A stretch of 31,151 bases of DNA from Chara braunii (GCA_003427395.1 BFEA01000002.1:979019-1010169); one strand, 5' to 3'. Counted from the stretch's first letter, positions 17,353 through 27,755 are shown. Program-made: numbers and translations. The notes: a model not told the origin generated them from the sequence alone.

Positions 17353-17803
17353 TGGTCACCTTTCTTTTTTTTTTTGGCTCTTGTGCTCATGGTCGTTACA
17401 ACGACCTGGCGGAGCTGATGGCTTGGCACACGAGGAATGCTCACACTCGCACTTGGAAGAATGTATGCAGCCGCATTCGCATCCCTACCTCCTTCCCCCG
17501 AATACAAGGCACGGTCATTATAGCCGTATTTGGGTCATGTTTCAGTCTAAATACAGCTATAATGACCGTGCGTTGTATTCGGGGGAAGAAGGTAGCGTTT
17601 TTGCTTTGCTCTTTTTCTTTTTCCACTGGTCCTTCCAGCCTCGGCCCGCGGTCACCTTTCTTTTTTTTTTGTCTCTTGTGCTGGCGGTCGTTACAACCAC
17701 CTGGCGGAGCTGATGGGCTTGGCACACAAGGCATGCTCACACTCGCACTTGGAAGAATGTATGCAGCTGCATTCACGTCCCTAGTGTTTTTGCTTTGCTT
17801 TTT
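17353..17803 (+). repeat. Direct duplication of about 150 bp, one copy carrying a MITE
   Basis: GGTCACCTTTCTTTTTTTTT, GGCGGAGCTGATGG, GCACTTGGAAGAATGTATGC and TTTTTGCTTTGCT occur at 17353-17618 (interrupted by a family B element, 17485-17595) and at 17650-17803 (uninterrupted). Confidence 0.9.
17485..17595. mobile_element. MITE family B copy at a TA target (111 bp)
   Basis: Left end CTACCTCCTTCCCCCGAATA, right end TATTCGGGGGAAGAAGGTAG. It interrupts the first copy of a local duplication. The second copy, at about 17,781, has CCCTAGTG with no element, so the insertion duplicated TA. Confidence 0.92.
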
Positions 17804-19424
17804 TTTGGGGGGGGTAACTTCGGCGCGGTCACGAAAACAGTTTGTCATTGCACCTCACGCAATCCCGCGAATACAACACACCCCCACGCAACCCCACCGG
17901 ACCCGGAACCTTGGTCATATACATTCACCATTACCGGCCCTTTTGCCTCAAGTGCAATTACAAACTCGAACCCTGACTGCGCCGTAGTTTTCTCTTTTTT
18001 TTTTTTACTGGTCCCCCCAGGCTTGGGCCTTCCTCCTACCGGTACTGCCAGGGTCAGCAGGCTCAGCATACCGGTAGCCAGAGGGTCGGACTGCATAGCT
18101 GGGCGAGGAATCCAGGCCTCTTTTCCTTGGGATCGATCTCCACCGCGAATGAAGTTTTGCCAAACCAGCGCCAAGGTGAAATTCTTTCGCTTTGACTTTG
18201 CCTGCATGGCCCTTACGATTCTGCAGGCCAAGTCCCGCAAGTTGCACCATGTTAATGGCGTCAATGAAGAAATTCCGTAATTCCGCTGGGAAACGTACCG
18301 GTCATTCAACAGATTGTTCCCCTGCAAGGGGCGATGAACTTCACCAGCCGATCCGCACTCCTCTCGTCTCGCAGTTCTTTAGGTTACCCGTGCTGCAGTT
18401 TTCTCGTGCTACATCTTTCTTAGCCTTCCGTCCGAGGGGTCAGTTGGTCCCTCTGTCCCAAATGGTCCCGGTATTATCGTACTGCACCACGGGCCGGGTC
18501 CCACCAGAATCCATCAAGTTCTATCATCTCTTGGGCAGGACTGGATCCGACAGCCAAGTCTGGCCTGTCCTCTGGCCTGTCCTGAATTGGAACCCCTAAC
18601 GAAAAACTAGGCAGAATGGCATACGTACGGTAGGCTAGATGGTAGTCCAATAGGGGAAGGGGCAGCAGAGTTTTCTGGGGTAGGTAATCAGGGGTCCCCT
18701 GGGTTTGGTAGGTTAATTTTTGCTGTTTGTCCTGGGGTTTGTTTTTGCTCTCTGGGCTTTCCTGGAATATCCACTCAAGCGAAACTGGGTGATGTTCCCA
18801 GTCCGGTCTTTATGCGGGGTGGCAGGCCCTCACTTTGCCACAACGTGGATTTCATGTGTTTCCGGGAAAAAAAAAAAAAAAAAAAATGCAGATGCGGTAG
18901 TGCTGCAGCTTCTCCGAGGGCCAAATCCCACCGGCTCCGCTCAGCCAGCCCAGTGTTGGATTTCCTACCACCAGCAACAATGGGCGACTTTGGAGATCGT
19001 CGGAGGCAGCTCCGATCGGAGGGACGTCGTATCGAGGAGCGCCCGTTATTGAAGAAAGGCACAAGAAAAGACGTTTATCACTTTCGCCATGATTTATTTC
19101 TTAGGACAAAAAAGGCTTTTCGGAGGAATATGAACACAGACCCTCCCCACTTTTCATTGACCAAGAGGAGCAACAATGGGCTCGACGGTCCACCAAAAGG
19201 AAACAACATCCAAACGTAAAGCTGCCTCATCATTGTCATAACAGTCTGACAGCTCATAATAGCTTCTGCTATCCACAGCCACACATGAGTCACATACAGC
19301 CCGACAGGCCGTCAGTGTAATGGATGTAGAAATCTATCACGGAGAACGTCGAGGACAACTTGCCGAGGTTACCGGCATGATGGATTCTGTACTGCCCGTC
19401 CTCTTTGAATTATATACAACAAAA
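17804..19424. other. Unrecognised stretch of 1.6 kb
   Basis: Composition is balanced and frames are short. A segment AATGAAGTTTTGCCAAACCA at 18148 resembles ATCGAGTTTTGCAGAACCAG at 6808, hinting at a dispersed repeat. An A run at 18868-18887 could be a retroelement tail. I see no splice-consistent coding sequence. Confidence 0.4.
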
Positions 19425-19730
19425 TGCGCTCCACGGTTTTCCATCATTTCATGGCGGCTCTTTTCGGTGGCGTGCCGTTGAGCTCTCGCTCAACTCAACA
19501 GTGCATGTGGGACTTGGCCCCAGATTGCGTAACGGGGACTCAGCATGGTTACTTTTTAATGTTCGAGATATTCATCCTACGTCATTATGGGGAAACAAAA
19601 TGTCCAATAGAAACTCCAGAGGCGCAACATGCCAGTTTGGTTTCCTCGTCAGCGATTTTGGCAAATATCAATCAAAATGATTTATTGAAAGCCCTTTTTT
19701 TTTTTAAATTACTCCAACTGGGACAGCTGA
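19425..19730 (+). pseudogene. rpoB: Degraded plastid rpoB fragment (NUPT)
   Basis: Conceptual translation in shifting frames gives, in order, PLSS.., GLGP.LRNGDSAW, VRDIHPT, HYG, CPIETPEAQHASLVSS, SAILANINQN and FIESPFF. These are the conserved RpoB blocks (LGPGGL..., VRDIHPTHYG, CPIETPE..N.GL, GFIESPF) in the same order and spacing. At least two frameshifts, at about 19,585 and 19,680, prevent expression. RpoB is the beta subunit of the plastid-encoded RNA polymerase, so this is best read as plastid DNA inserted in the nucleus. The outer ends are uncertain, because sequence before about 19,425 and after 19,730 is not recognisable. Confidence 0.8.
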
Positions 19731-20202
19731 CCAACGCCCCGGTTCCGGGCACAAAAGCCAAAGACAAAAAAAAAAAAAAAAAAAAAAAACAGAAGCCAGT
19801 GGAGCCTCCAAGTAGGCGGAGCACAAGCCCAAGAGAAGACGGGGGCGTGTTCAAATCTCCCAAAAAATACAACAACAAAAAAGTGAACCCATTGAGCTAT
19901 CTACACCCTGCAAAGGAAGTTTAGACTAAGGGGCTCACGGCAACTACTCACCGAACACCAACATTTCGTTGGTATCTGCTCTAAGAATGGTCCAGATACA
20001 TTCAACATGTTGGCACTTGGCAAGTGGTGCGGCAAGCCCCAAAATCAGCAACATATTTTGCACGGGGAATGGCGAGTGAAGGCAACCAACATAGTGGTAA
20101 GACATGATTCGTGTCCGCTGCCGCCTTCTGACAGAAAGTGCAAATTAGAGCGCAAGTGGGGTGTTTGTCCACCAAACATTCAACATCGTTCGTATTGGCT
20201 GA
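19731..20202. other. No recognised gene downstream of the rpoB fragment
   Basis: An A run (19768-19789) is followed by sequence containing, on the minus strand, GATAGCTCAATGGG, similar to a tRNA A box, and GAGATTTGAACACG. A T6 run separates them, so a transcribed tRNA is unlikely. Confidence 0.35.
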
Positions 20203-20308
20203 GGGTCCACCTTACCTCAAACAGTGTCCACATTCATTTGACACGGTTGTCAGGTGGGTCCACCTTACCTCAAACAGTGTCCACATTCATTTGACACAGT
20301 TGTCAGGT
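20203..20308 (+). repeat. 53-bp tandem duplication, two copies
   Basis: GGGTCCACCTTACCTCAAAC and AGTGTCCACATTCATTTGAC occur at 20203 and again at 20256. The copies differ by one base. Confidence 0.93.
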
Positions 20309-21369
20309 GCACCCACATTAATTAAAAACAACCCCCCCCCCCCCCCCCAACCCCCCCAAAAGAAATAAAAACCAACATTCTCCATAGACAGTACCAGACA
20401 TTAAACCCCCAGTACCTTTCCCAGCTATGTTTTCAGAGTGGCGGCGCATGTACAGCCACGACTCTCAGGAACTACACTGGCACCCTTTCGCTGCATATCG
20501 CAGGCTTTGCCTGGATGGATATCCAGCGAAACAGCATCCGGTACTTGCCGAAAGATAAGGTCGTACACGAGCCGCACATTTGTTTTCCAAAGCAGGGAAA
20601 GGTATTGGTGGGTTTAAACACATTCACGGATTGTTTCTCACGAAACATGGCAGAATGATACCAAGAAAAAAACAATTTCAGTATCATTTTTGTTGTCCTC
20701 ATTTCATTCCCCACGGTTGCCTCACACCATTGCGACTAACCCAACTCAGCGGCATAGGTGGGACCAACTAAGCGGCATACGTCGACCCCGTACCCATAGA
20801 CTGCAAGAACCCACCCTTTTTTTTGTGTGTGTACACCACCCAATGGAGACCTTAAAATGTCATCATCAACCTGATCGGCCACAGGTAATCCACAGGAATT
20901 TTACTTTTCTGATTGCATCCGGATTCAAACTGTTTCAAAACAGTTAGGGTCCGATCTGACTAGTCGTAGCGAGGTAGCTTCTCTTTGCCGCTTGTGTGTC
21001 CGCGCCGCCGCGTGTGCAGCCGCTTTCGCCGACCGGTTCCAAAACCGGCCCAACACCTACCTCTCACCCTAAAACTCGGTCGATTATAATTTTTTTTTCT
21101 TTTCCCGGCAGTCCACCATTGGTCCTTGGCGCTTCAGCGTACGTGTGGGAAAAGTCCGCCAAATGTCGGGCCTGTGGGCTCCGAATTTTCTTTTACGTCC
21201 CGATCGCCGCGTGCCCCTTCTCGTTTTTTTGCTACAAGTGCACTGTCGGATCAGACCCTTAACCACCACTCCGCCCGACATCGAAAAATTGGCCGGTAGC
21301 CCAGAAGAAGCGGAGGTCAGCAGCAATTCAAGCAGAGATTGACCGGAGGAAGGAAAAAGAAAGTGCAAA
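20309..21369. other. No recognised gene
   Basis: It contains a C run (20332-20348), a repeated CAACTMAGCGGCATA (20745, 20766) and GC-rich sequence around 21000-21060. Frames reach at most about 90 codons and have no domain. Confidence 0.4.
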
Positions 21370-21975
21370 CTTTGACAATTTTTTGGGTTCAGAAGAATAC
21401 ACCAGAAGTTCTGAAAATTTGCAATCCAGTAGATTTGGTCGTGATCTTCCCGAGAAAAATATTCGAAATAAATAAATAAATTGTTTAGACGGTGGACGGG
21501 CGGGCAGGTGCATGTGTCTGCGTGTCTGTGTGTGGGGCGGTCGGGCGGGTGGGCTGGCGGGCGAGTGCGTGCGTGAGTGGGTGGGTGCATGAGTGGGTGG
21601 GCAGAAGCGACTGACTGGTTGGGCGGGTGGGCGCAACTGACTGACTGTATGCTCTTTTTCTTTTTGCCCGTGGTCACAAAACGACAGCCGCCGCGCAATG
21701 AAAGATGATGAAAGATTTGAGAGAAGAATATAGCATAGTTGTCGAATTAAAAAAAAAAAAAAAAAAAAAAAATTGCCACACAGATTCAGTGCAGTTTCCA
21801 TTTTTCCCACTCTGCCAAATATGGGCCAGCGGAAAAGTACCAACTTCAGCAATTTTTCAGGCTCAGAATAATGCTCAGAAAAATCTGGAAATTTGAGAGC
21901 CGCCGAGCCGGTAGATTTGGTCATATGGTCTTTCCTGAAAAAATAATCAGAAAAATAATAAAAAAAAGAGTTTAG
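21370..21975 (+). repeat. Dispersed repeat in two copies (21370-21486 and 21843-21975)
   Basis: Both copies run CAATTTTTTGGGTTCAGAA/CAATTTTTCAGGCTCAGAA, GTAGATTTGGTC, then TCCYGARAAAAATAWTC, an A-rich stretch and a GTTTAG end. Between them lies a G-rich tract (21490-21645) of GGGCGGGTGGGC-like words. Confidence 0.65.
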
Positions 21976-22545
21976 GCAGAGAAATAACCATCGTGCCTAT
22001 TTCGCGCCAACTCCAATTTTGCCACTCTGCCAGTTCTCCACACTGTGCTACCAGTAGCCCTCATGAACTTATAATCCCCCAATTTTTTTAGTGGTGGGAC
22101 GAATGGTGATTCAATGGGTGCACCAGTCAGGCACCTGTGCTCGGTACTCTCCTTTTCCAAAATGTAATTTTACTATTACTTTAGGCATTTTGTTCACACA
22201 CAAAAATAAATACATCTGCGCACCCAACATGCCAAGTTCCCAAAAAGGAGGGAAAAAAAAAAAAGGTTTCCAAAAAGGGAAAATGACACCAGTCTAACAA
22301 CCCACACCTGAACGTTGTAGAAGTGACATCTGTGCATCCAATGTGCCACGGTCCGATCTCCTTGATCCATACAGAAGCCTTCTCCCCCCCCCCCTTTCCC
22401 CCCCCCTCCCCCTCTAAATACAGAAGCCTTCTTAACGAACACTGGACCCAAGTTTCCAGCACGTGGTGCTCCCAGCAAAACACACTAGCATTCTGAAGTG
22501 TCAGAAAGAAAAAGACAGAGATTTCCTTTGCCTAAGTTAGCATCA

Positions 22546-22696
22546 GGGGCGAGGTCCCGTCCGAACATCTGAATCAGGACGGGTTTACAGAGAGGTGCAG
22601 AAATTTTAAATCGATCTGCTTTTCTGCATCTCTGCATAAAACACATCCAGATTCGGGTGCTTCATCCAATCCTCTTGGCTGGTGGAACCTCGCCCC
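22546..22696. mobile_element. MITE family C-like copy (151 bp)
   Basis: GGGGCGAGGTCCCGTCCG at the left and TGGTGGAACCTCGCCCC at the right are inverted. ATCTGCTTTTCTGCATCTCT and AACACATCCAGATTCGGG are shared with the copy at 17000-17167. Confidence 0.75.
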
Positions 22697-22879
22697 AGGA
22701 GACCCCCGGCCTCGGAAGGCCAAAAACAATGATGCTGACGAGGGAGCAGAACTGCCATGAGTTGGGGGCAGTTTGGGCTGGGCTGACGTGGAAACCAACA
22801 GGCCCAACTTTTGCAGGCCTCTTGCAGCCCCCTTTGGGCTCCAGAAAGATTTTCTCCAGAATATTTTCCCAAACAGGAC

Positions 22880-23268
22880 CACAACTTTTTCAGTGACCTT
22901 TGGGGGCTGGAAAGATTTGCAGTGACCTTTGGGGTCTGGAAAGATTTTCTCCAGACCAGTTTCCCAACCAGGCCCAACTTTTTCAGATCATTTGCAGTGA
23001 CCTTTGGGGTCTGGAAAGGTTTCTCCAGCGCAATTTCCTAAACAGGCCCAACTTTTTCAGACCACTTGCAGTGACCATTGGGGTCTGGAAGGATTTTCTC
23101 CAGACCAATCTCCCAAACAGGCCCAACTTTTTCATATCCTGTGCACCGACTGTTGGGGTCTGGAAAGATTTTGTCCAGACCAGTTTCCCAAACAGGCCCA
23201 ACTTTTTTGTATCCTTTGCACCGACTGTTGGGGTCTTGAAAGGTTAACCCACACCAATTTCCAAGCTT
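22880..23268 (+). repeat. Tandem array, about 75-bp unit, about five copies
   Basis: GCAGTGACCTTTGGGGTCTG recurs at 22919, 22994, 23068, 23142 (as GCACCGACTGTTGGGG) and 23218. Each is followed by GAAAGATTTTCTCCAGACCA and CCCAAACAGGCCCAACTTTT. The spacing of 74-76 bases is near 25 codons, so frames stay open on both strands. I see no codon or domain evidence for a protein. Confidence 0.88.
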
Positions 23269-23600
23269 TAGGGTCTGCCAAAGCCAACAAAGGGCCTGCT
23301 GGACTGCTGGGTGGGAGGAATGCCAGCAAGTACTACCACAAACTTCATTTCTACTGCCTTTTACGGGCCTCACTGCACCCCTCACCAACCTCAGGTTTTT
23401 GTGAGTTTTGCGCCCCCGCACTTTTTTTTTTTTTTTTTTTCCTGTGGGTCGGAATTTGCGCTCCCCGGCTGCAATACCAACAGTTCGGTGGCACTACCTT
23501 TCGCGAGGCCACCAATTCCGTGAGTCCAAGAAATGTGAATAGAACCCCCACTCTTTATAGCTGTATTTAGAGCAACTTCCACTCTAGGTACAGTTGGCAG

Positions 23601-23711
23601 CCTTCTTTCACTCCAATAGGATGCTCTGTCTTTATAGCTGTATTTGGGGCAAGTTCCAGTCTAGATACAGCAATAACGACCGGGCATTCCATTTGTGCGA
23701 AGACTATAGTG
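23601..23711. mobile_element. MITE family B copy, diverged, with a partial copy just before it
   Basis: TTTATAGCTGTATTTGGGGC, AGTTCCAGTCTAGATACAGC and AATAACGACCGGGCATTCCA match the core of family B. The ends are degenerate. A second partial core (TTTATAGCTGTATTTAGAGC) lies at 23555-23574. Confidence 0.7.
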
Positions 23712-24319
23712 TTCGGGAATTCTCAACCAGACTTCACCAAGTCTTGTGGGACTGGCAGATGTACCTCCGAATGGTCGTGGTTCATCTCCGGTTCGCGCTG
23801 CTCCGTAGAGCTTGTGGGACGGAATTGGTGAGGTTGATCTCAGGTTGATCTCAGGTTCACGGCGGTCGACAGAGCTCATCAACTGCAGACAGGTTTGTGC
23901 AGCTCCGCCGAGCTCATCAACTGCAGACGGGCCAGACTGGAAATTCTTGGTTTTGGCCACCACAAGTTCTTTGTGCGTGGCAAGGACCGAGTTTCGTGAG
24001 CTTCTGGGTAGTTTTTCCTGTGATGAGAGCCTCACGACGTGTGTTGGGTTTCGGTAAGTGGTGCACCTGGGCCCCCTACGTCCTTCTAGACCCTTAGGGC
24101 TGGATGACGACGACAATCATTTTTCTCCTGAGGAAAATCAAACTGTTTCACAGGCAGGCCGGCACATTAAAATGGGGCGAGTATGAATCCAACAGTCCAC
24201 AAGGAGACCAGTGCATCCAAATATTCCCATCGATTACACGTATATAAAACCAGCCGCAGTGCGGCGCGTTGAAAGCGTGGCTACAGCCACAGGATTCAGA
24301 GGACGCGTCCTAGTACAGG
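23712..24319. other. No recognised gene; small duplication
   Basis: GAGCTCATCAACTGCAGACA at 23873 is repeated as GAGCTCATCAACTGCAGACG at 23911, and AGGTTGATCTC is doubled at 23832-23853. Nothing else is recognisable. Confidence 0.4.
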
Positions 24320-24492
24320 TGTCTGTCGCTGAGTGGTGTACCTATGTAACTGTTAATAAACAGACCTGAGTTCAGATCCTGATGGAATCAGGCAAATAAA
24401 ATTGGTGCTGTGAATTATCATGGTCAGTCTTTTTCTATGATAATACCCCAAGGCCGTCTCCCTTTCAAAGAAAAAGAAAAAAGAAAAAAAAG
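24320..24492 (+). mobile_element. tRNA-derived SINE-like element, nearly full copy
   Basis: The head GCTGAGTGGTGTACCTATGT and B box-like CCTGAGTTCAGATCCTGATG are followed by GATAATACCCCAAGGCCGTC, TCCCTTTCAAAG and an A-rich tail. It is about 170 bp long. Confidence 0.78.
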
Positions 24493-24860
24493 AACCTCGC
24501 CCAAATCTCGACGAAAAGAACACGGAGGCAATGGGTCCTGCTTGTCTTGCTTCATAATCGGATGAAGAAAACGAAGAACGGAGGCAGGTGGCACCTCAGG
24601 TCCCATCTTCCCCCCAAACGCAACGTACTCTCATCATGACTGTATAGTACTGGAAAGATAGTGTGTATACATTGTCATTTCACCGTGACAGCGGGGGTCC
24701 GTTCAGCGGACGACAGGTAGGCAGGCAAACGGCCTCGTCTGTCCTCCATAGATCTTCATTATGCGCACACACTCGAAAGTTCCAGCTAAACATTCGGCCG
24801 CAAGCGCAGCCAGAAACATCCAGGAAAGCTCTAACCGTGGTCCTACCTACCCGGTAGTCG

Positions 24861-24996
24861 TCCTGACCCCAACTGGCCTAAGGCCAAAAATCATGTCAGG
24901 CATAGGGCCCCACTCCACTACACAACATTCCTGACCCCAACTGGTCTAAGGCCAAAAATCATGTCGGGCATAGGGCCCCACTCCACTACACAACAT
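24861..24996 (+). repeat. 68-bp tandem duplication, two copies
   Basis: TCCTGACCCCAACTGG, CTAAGGCCAAAAATCATGTC and GGGCCCCACTCCACTACACA are repeated at 24861-24928 and 24929-24996 with two or three differences. The end ACTCCACTACACAACAT recurs inverted at 25070-25088. Confidence 0.92.
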
Positions 24997-25065
24997 TCTC
25001 AATGTAGCAACATGCAAACCGTGGGGTCAGTTCAAATGTAGATGGACCACGGAGGAGTCCCGATA

Positions 25066-25145
25066 CATTTAGCATGTCGTGTAGTGGAGACATGTTCATA
25101 ATACTCTGGGTCCTGTTCGAATCCTCTTATATCGAATCAACTTAA
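25066..25145 (+). mobile_element. SINE-like head, diverged
   Basis: GTGTAGTGGAGACATGTTCA is followed by GGGTCCTGTTCGAATCCTC, a clear B box (GTTCGAATCC), with the same spacing as in the SINE family. There is no 3' signature, so it may be a decayed copy. Confidence 0.5.
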
Positions 25146-25750
25146 AAGATTTGTCCACAAGGCCGAGCCAGCGTACACCACAAATTCATAACAATCTGTG
25201 AGGCTCCACAGCCCACGAAGAAGTTTTTGATTCCTACAGGAACATTGCTGCGCCAATGCCTTGGCATCTTCTGGGGCATCTCAGGGGCGCTACCGCATCA
25301 GGGGGCCGAGCTAGGCCACTTGCTGCACAGGACTCTCTCCAAGGAAAAACTTTGTTGGAAATTAGGTACTACCACCCCTTCTCCATTCCCATGAACAACA
25401 TAGAGGGGGTGCCAGACACGCCCTATTTGTGACTGGCGCAGGGGCACTACCGTCGCCACTGCTGCCCAGGACTCTCTAAGGAAAAACTTCGCTGTAGAGT
25501 AGTAGGTACTAGTGCTTCTCCATTCTGATGAACAGCAGAGAGAGACCCAGACAAGCTCGATTTCGCTGGCTCCCCGGAGCCATTTCGCTCCGGTCGTCAT
25601 GTGCCTCCCAACTTTTCGAAGAGGCTCTCTCATTTTCTACAGTTGCATGGGGCCGTGTACCGCCACTTCACCTGAGCCTAAGTTAACAAAAATGCTACCT
25701 TCAACGGTCGGTCGCAAACCTCTACCTGTTCTTCTTCTTCTTCTTCTTCT

Positions 25751-25790
<40 letters not shown>

Positions 25791-26468
25791 CAGACACACA
25801 CAGCCCCTTCTTGGGGCACCAGTCCGGTTGCTTATCACCAGCAAGCATAGCATAGCTTACAAAAGCATGCCCCATAGGGGGGGTCCTCTAACTGTTCTTT
25901 TTCATAGGGGCTTTCCGTCGGCCCAGGCGAACGCGCATTCCATCCGGCATTACCACCTACACCGAGATGATCCTGACTTAGCTTCGGGTGAATTGGTGTG
26001 AGAGACGGATACGGCCTCCTACCGAAGAAGGTAGGGCGATCAGCCCCCCTACAGAAAGGCGAGAGGCTTGGGAGATAGATAGCGACAGATCGGGCGTTGA
26101 ATTCCGGTGAAGACGCTAATCAATCTTCTCTGTTTCATTCCAATTTTTCACTTATGTCCCAAAAAACTTGGTGTCTAATCTGTGCTGCAAAAAAAAAGAC
26201 CAGATACATCCAGAGTGTTCGCAGTCAGATACATACATCCAGCATACGACCCCTCTTCCCTTGAACATAAAGCACCCTCACCCTGATCGTACTGAAACGG
26301 AAAACAAGTCAGGTACATCCAGAGTGTACTACCTGTACCTTTCACCAAACACAAGGCATCTTCAGCATCACTGTACTGAACCGGAAAAAGAGATCAGTTA
26401 GATCCACACGGTACTACCCATCTTCCCCCAAAACATGATGCACCCTCATCATTATCTGTATTCCACCA
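25146..26468. other. No recognised gene
   Basis: A local duplication is visible: GGACTCTCTCCAAGGAAAAA (25329) against GGACTCTCTAAGGAAAAACT (25470), each followed by ACTA.T.CTTCTCCATTC. The stretch 25790-26110 is not repetitive and is unlike its surroundings. It could be organellar in origin, but I recognise no gene. Another repeat, CAGATACATCCAGAGTGTTC/CAGGTACATCCAGAGTGTAC, is at 26201 and 26310. Confidence 0.4.
25730..25786 (+). repeat. (CTT)n followed by a T run
   Basis: Eight or so CTT units precede about 34 T. It could be the complement of a retroelement A tail, but no element next to it was recognised. Confidence 0.9.
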
Positions 26469-26633
26469 GGGCCAAGTCCCACTAGCAGCGTTGAGTTTCC
26501 GCAATGCCTGAATCTGAACGTGTTTTTGGAGATGTGCAGAAATAGCCTTGAGTTTCCTCAACCGCACATCGCCACAAACATGTCCAGAGTCAGGAATTGA
26601 GGAAACTCGACGCTGCTAATGGGACTTGGCCCC
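26469..26633. mobile_element. MITE family C, complete copy (165 bp)
   Basis: Left end GGGCCAAGTCCCACTAGCAG, right end CTGCTAATGGGACTTGGCCC. The inverted repeats continue inward through CGTTGAGTTTCC and TGAATCTGAACGTGTTTTTG against CAAACATGTCCAGAGTCAGG. The element is almost a full palindrome. Confidence 0.88.
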
Positions 26634-26687
26634 CGGAAAGAGGTAGCTCGTGCACACTTGCATGCGTTCAGTCAGTGAGGACGGGCA

Positions 26688-26796
26688 CCCATTACCCCCC
26701 AATAGAACACACGGTCATGAACTTTGCATCTTGACTGAAATCTGCCACAAACACAGCTACAACGACCGCGCATTCTACTCAGGGGAAGACGGCTAG
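26688..26796. mobile_element. MITE family B copy
   Basis: CCCCCCAATAGAACACACGG at the left and CGCGCATTCTACTCAGGGGA at the right are inverted. The core ACACAGCTACAACGACCG matches the right half of other copies. Confidence 0.72.
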
Positions 26797-26824
26797 TCCG
26801 CACGTGGTGTACATCTTCAACTGA

Positions 26825-27245
26825 TTCCTCCACGATGCGCCTTGTGCAATCCAGACCTTGCACCGTGTGCGACAGGAGCAGTATCCGTACATACATTTCC
26901 TGTAAATCAGACTCTGCACGGAATCGAACCGGTGATCTCCTACTTGACAGCCTGATTGCTTCACTATGTGCCTTGTACAATCCGGCCTTGCACCCTGTGC
27001 GCCAGGAGCAGTATCAGTATATTTCCTGTACTGTACTCAGACTCTGCACGGAATCGAACCGGCGACCTCGTGCTCCACAGCCTCAGTTGCACTGTGTGCG
27101 ACAGGAGCAGAATATCAGTACAATTCCTGTACTGTAATCCGACTCTGCGCCAAATCGAACCCGATATCTCGTGCATGACAGCCTGATTGCTTCACGATGC
27201 ACCTGGTACCATCCCGACCGTGCACTCTGTGCGTCAGCAGCGGTA
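26825..27245 (-). repeat. Tandem array of tRNA-like units, about 3.5 copies
   Basis: Units of about 120-130 bp start near 26831, 26962, 27083 (shorter) and 27190 (partial). On the minus strand each carries GAGRTCRCCGGTTCGATTCC, the T-arm/B box of a tRNA, or a diverged form. It is preceded in most copies by GTGAAGCAATCAGGCTGTCA, which may be a weak A-box region. The acceptor stem does not pair, so these are not tRNA genes. A tandemly amplified tRNA-derived element is the simplest reading. Confidence 0.75.
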
Positions 27246-27249
27246 CGCG

Positions 27250-27342
27250 TAGAACAGTACAGTGATTATGCCCGTATTTGGAGCAACTTTCAGTCCACAT
27301 ACAGAAAATAATGACCGTACGTTTTATTGGGGGAAGATGGTA
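27250..27342. mobile_element. MITE family B copy, left end lost
   Basis: GTAGAACAGTACAGTGATTA, TGCCCGTATTTGGAGCAAC, TTTCAGTCCACATACAG and TTTTATTGGGGGAAGATGGT follow the family order. The first CTACC...CCCGAATA part is missing. Confidence 0.72.
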
Positions 27343-27424
27343 GGCACCAGGACCCACGCCATGCGTGGCGTGTTGCTGGTTGACTGACCGCAAGTCTTCA
27401 AAGGGAGTTGTACTCGTGCTGCCG

Positions 27425-27755
27425 TCTTCCACCGAATACACCGCACGGCCTTTAATCAGCTGCATAGGGGACGATTTGCCGTCTAGGTACATCGATAACG
27501 ACGGTGCGTTCTACCTCGGGGGGAAACGGTAGCACACCGTCTAGATACAGATAACGACGGCCTTTAATCAGCTGTAAAGGAGACGATTTGCCCTCTAGAT
27601 ACAGCAATAACAACGGCGAGTTCTACCTCGGGGGAAAGCGGTCGCACGCCGTCCAGATACAGCGATAACGACGGTGCGTTCTAGCGATAACGACAGTGCA
27701 TTCTATTCGGGGCTAGCGATAACGACAGTGCATTCTATTCGGGGGAAGACGGTAC
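27425..27755. mobile_element. Cluster of family-B-related half elements
   Basis: The left edge GTCTTCCACCGAATACACCG is followed by several repeats of AGATACAGCGATAACGACGG and GTGCGTTCTACCTCGGGGG. The last two units (about 27684-27712 and 27714-27745) are near-identical GCGATAACGACAGTGCATTC blocks. It looks like tandem growth of the right half of a B-type element. Confidence 0.65.

Noticed and set aside
18140-18200. Possible 18S rRNA fragment (GGTGAAATTCTTT)
   Set aside because: Only a dozen bases match; the surrounding conserved rRNA sequence is absent.
19845-19910. tRNA or SINE head near TAGCTCAATGGG on the minus strand
   Set aside because: A T6 run between the A box-like and B box-like motifs would stop pol III, and no cloverleaf forms.
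21084-21924. Two frames of about 200 codons on the minus strand, rich in HP, PPA and THA
   Set aside because: They read through the G-rich simple-sequence tract and dispersed repeats; composition reflects the repeats.
22880-23268. CRISPR-like array
   Set aside because: The repeated unit is continuous with no unique spacers, and the genome is eukaryotic.
25790-26110. Mitochondrial insert
   Set aside because: Composition and lack of repeats are suggestive, but no organellar gene or conserved intron domain could be recognised.
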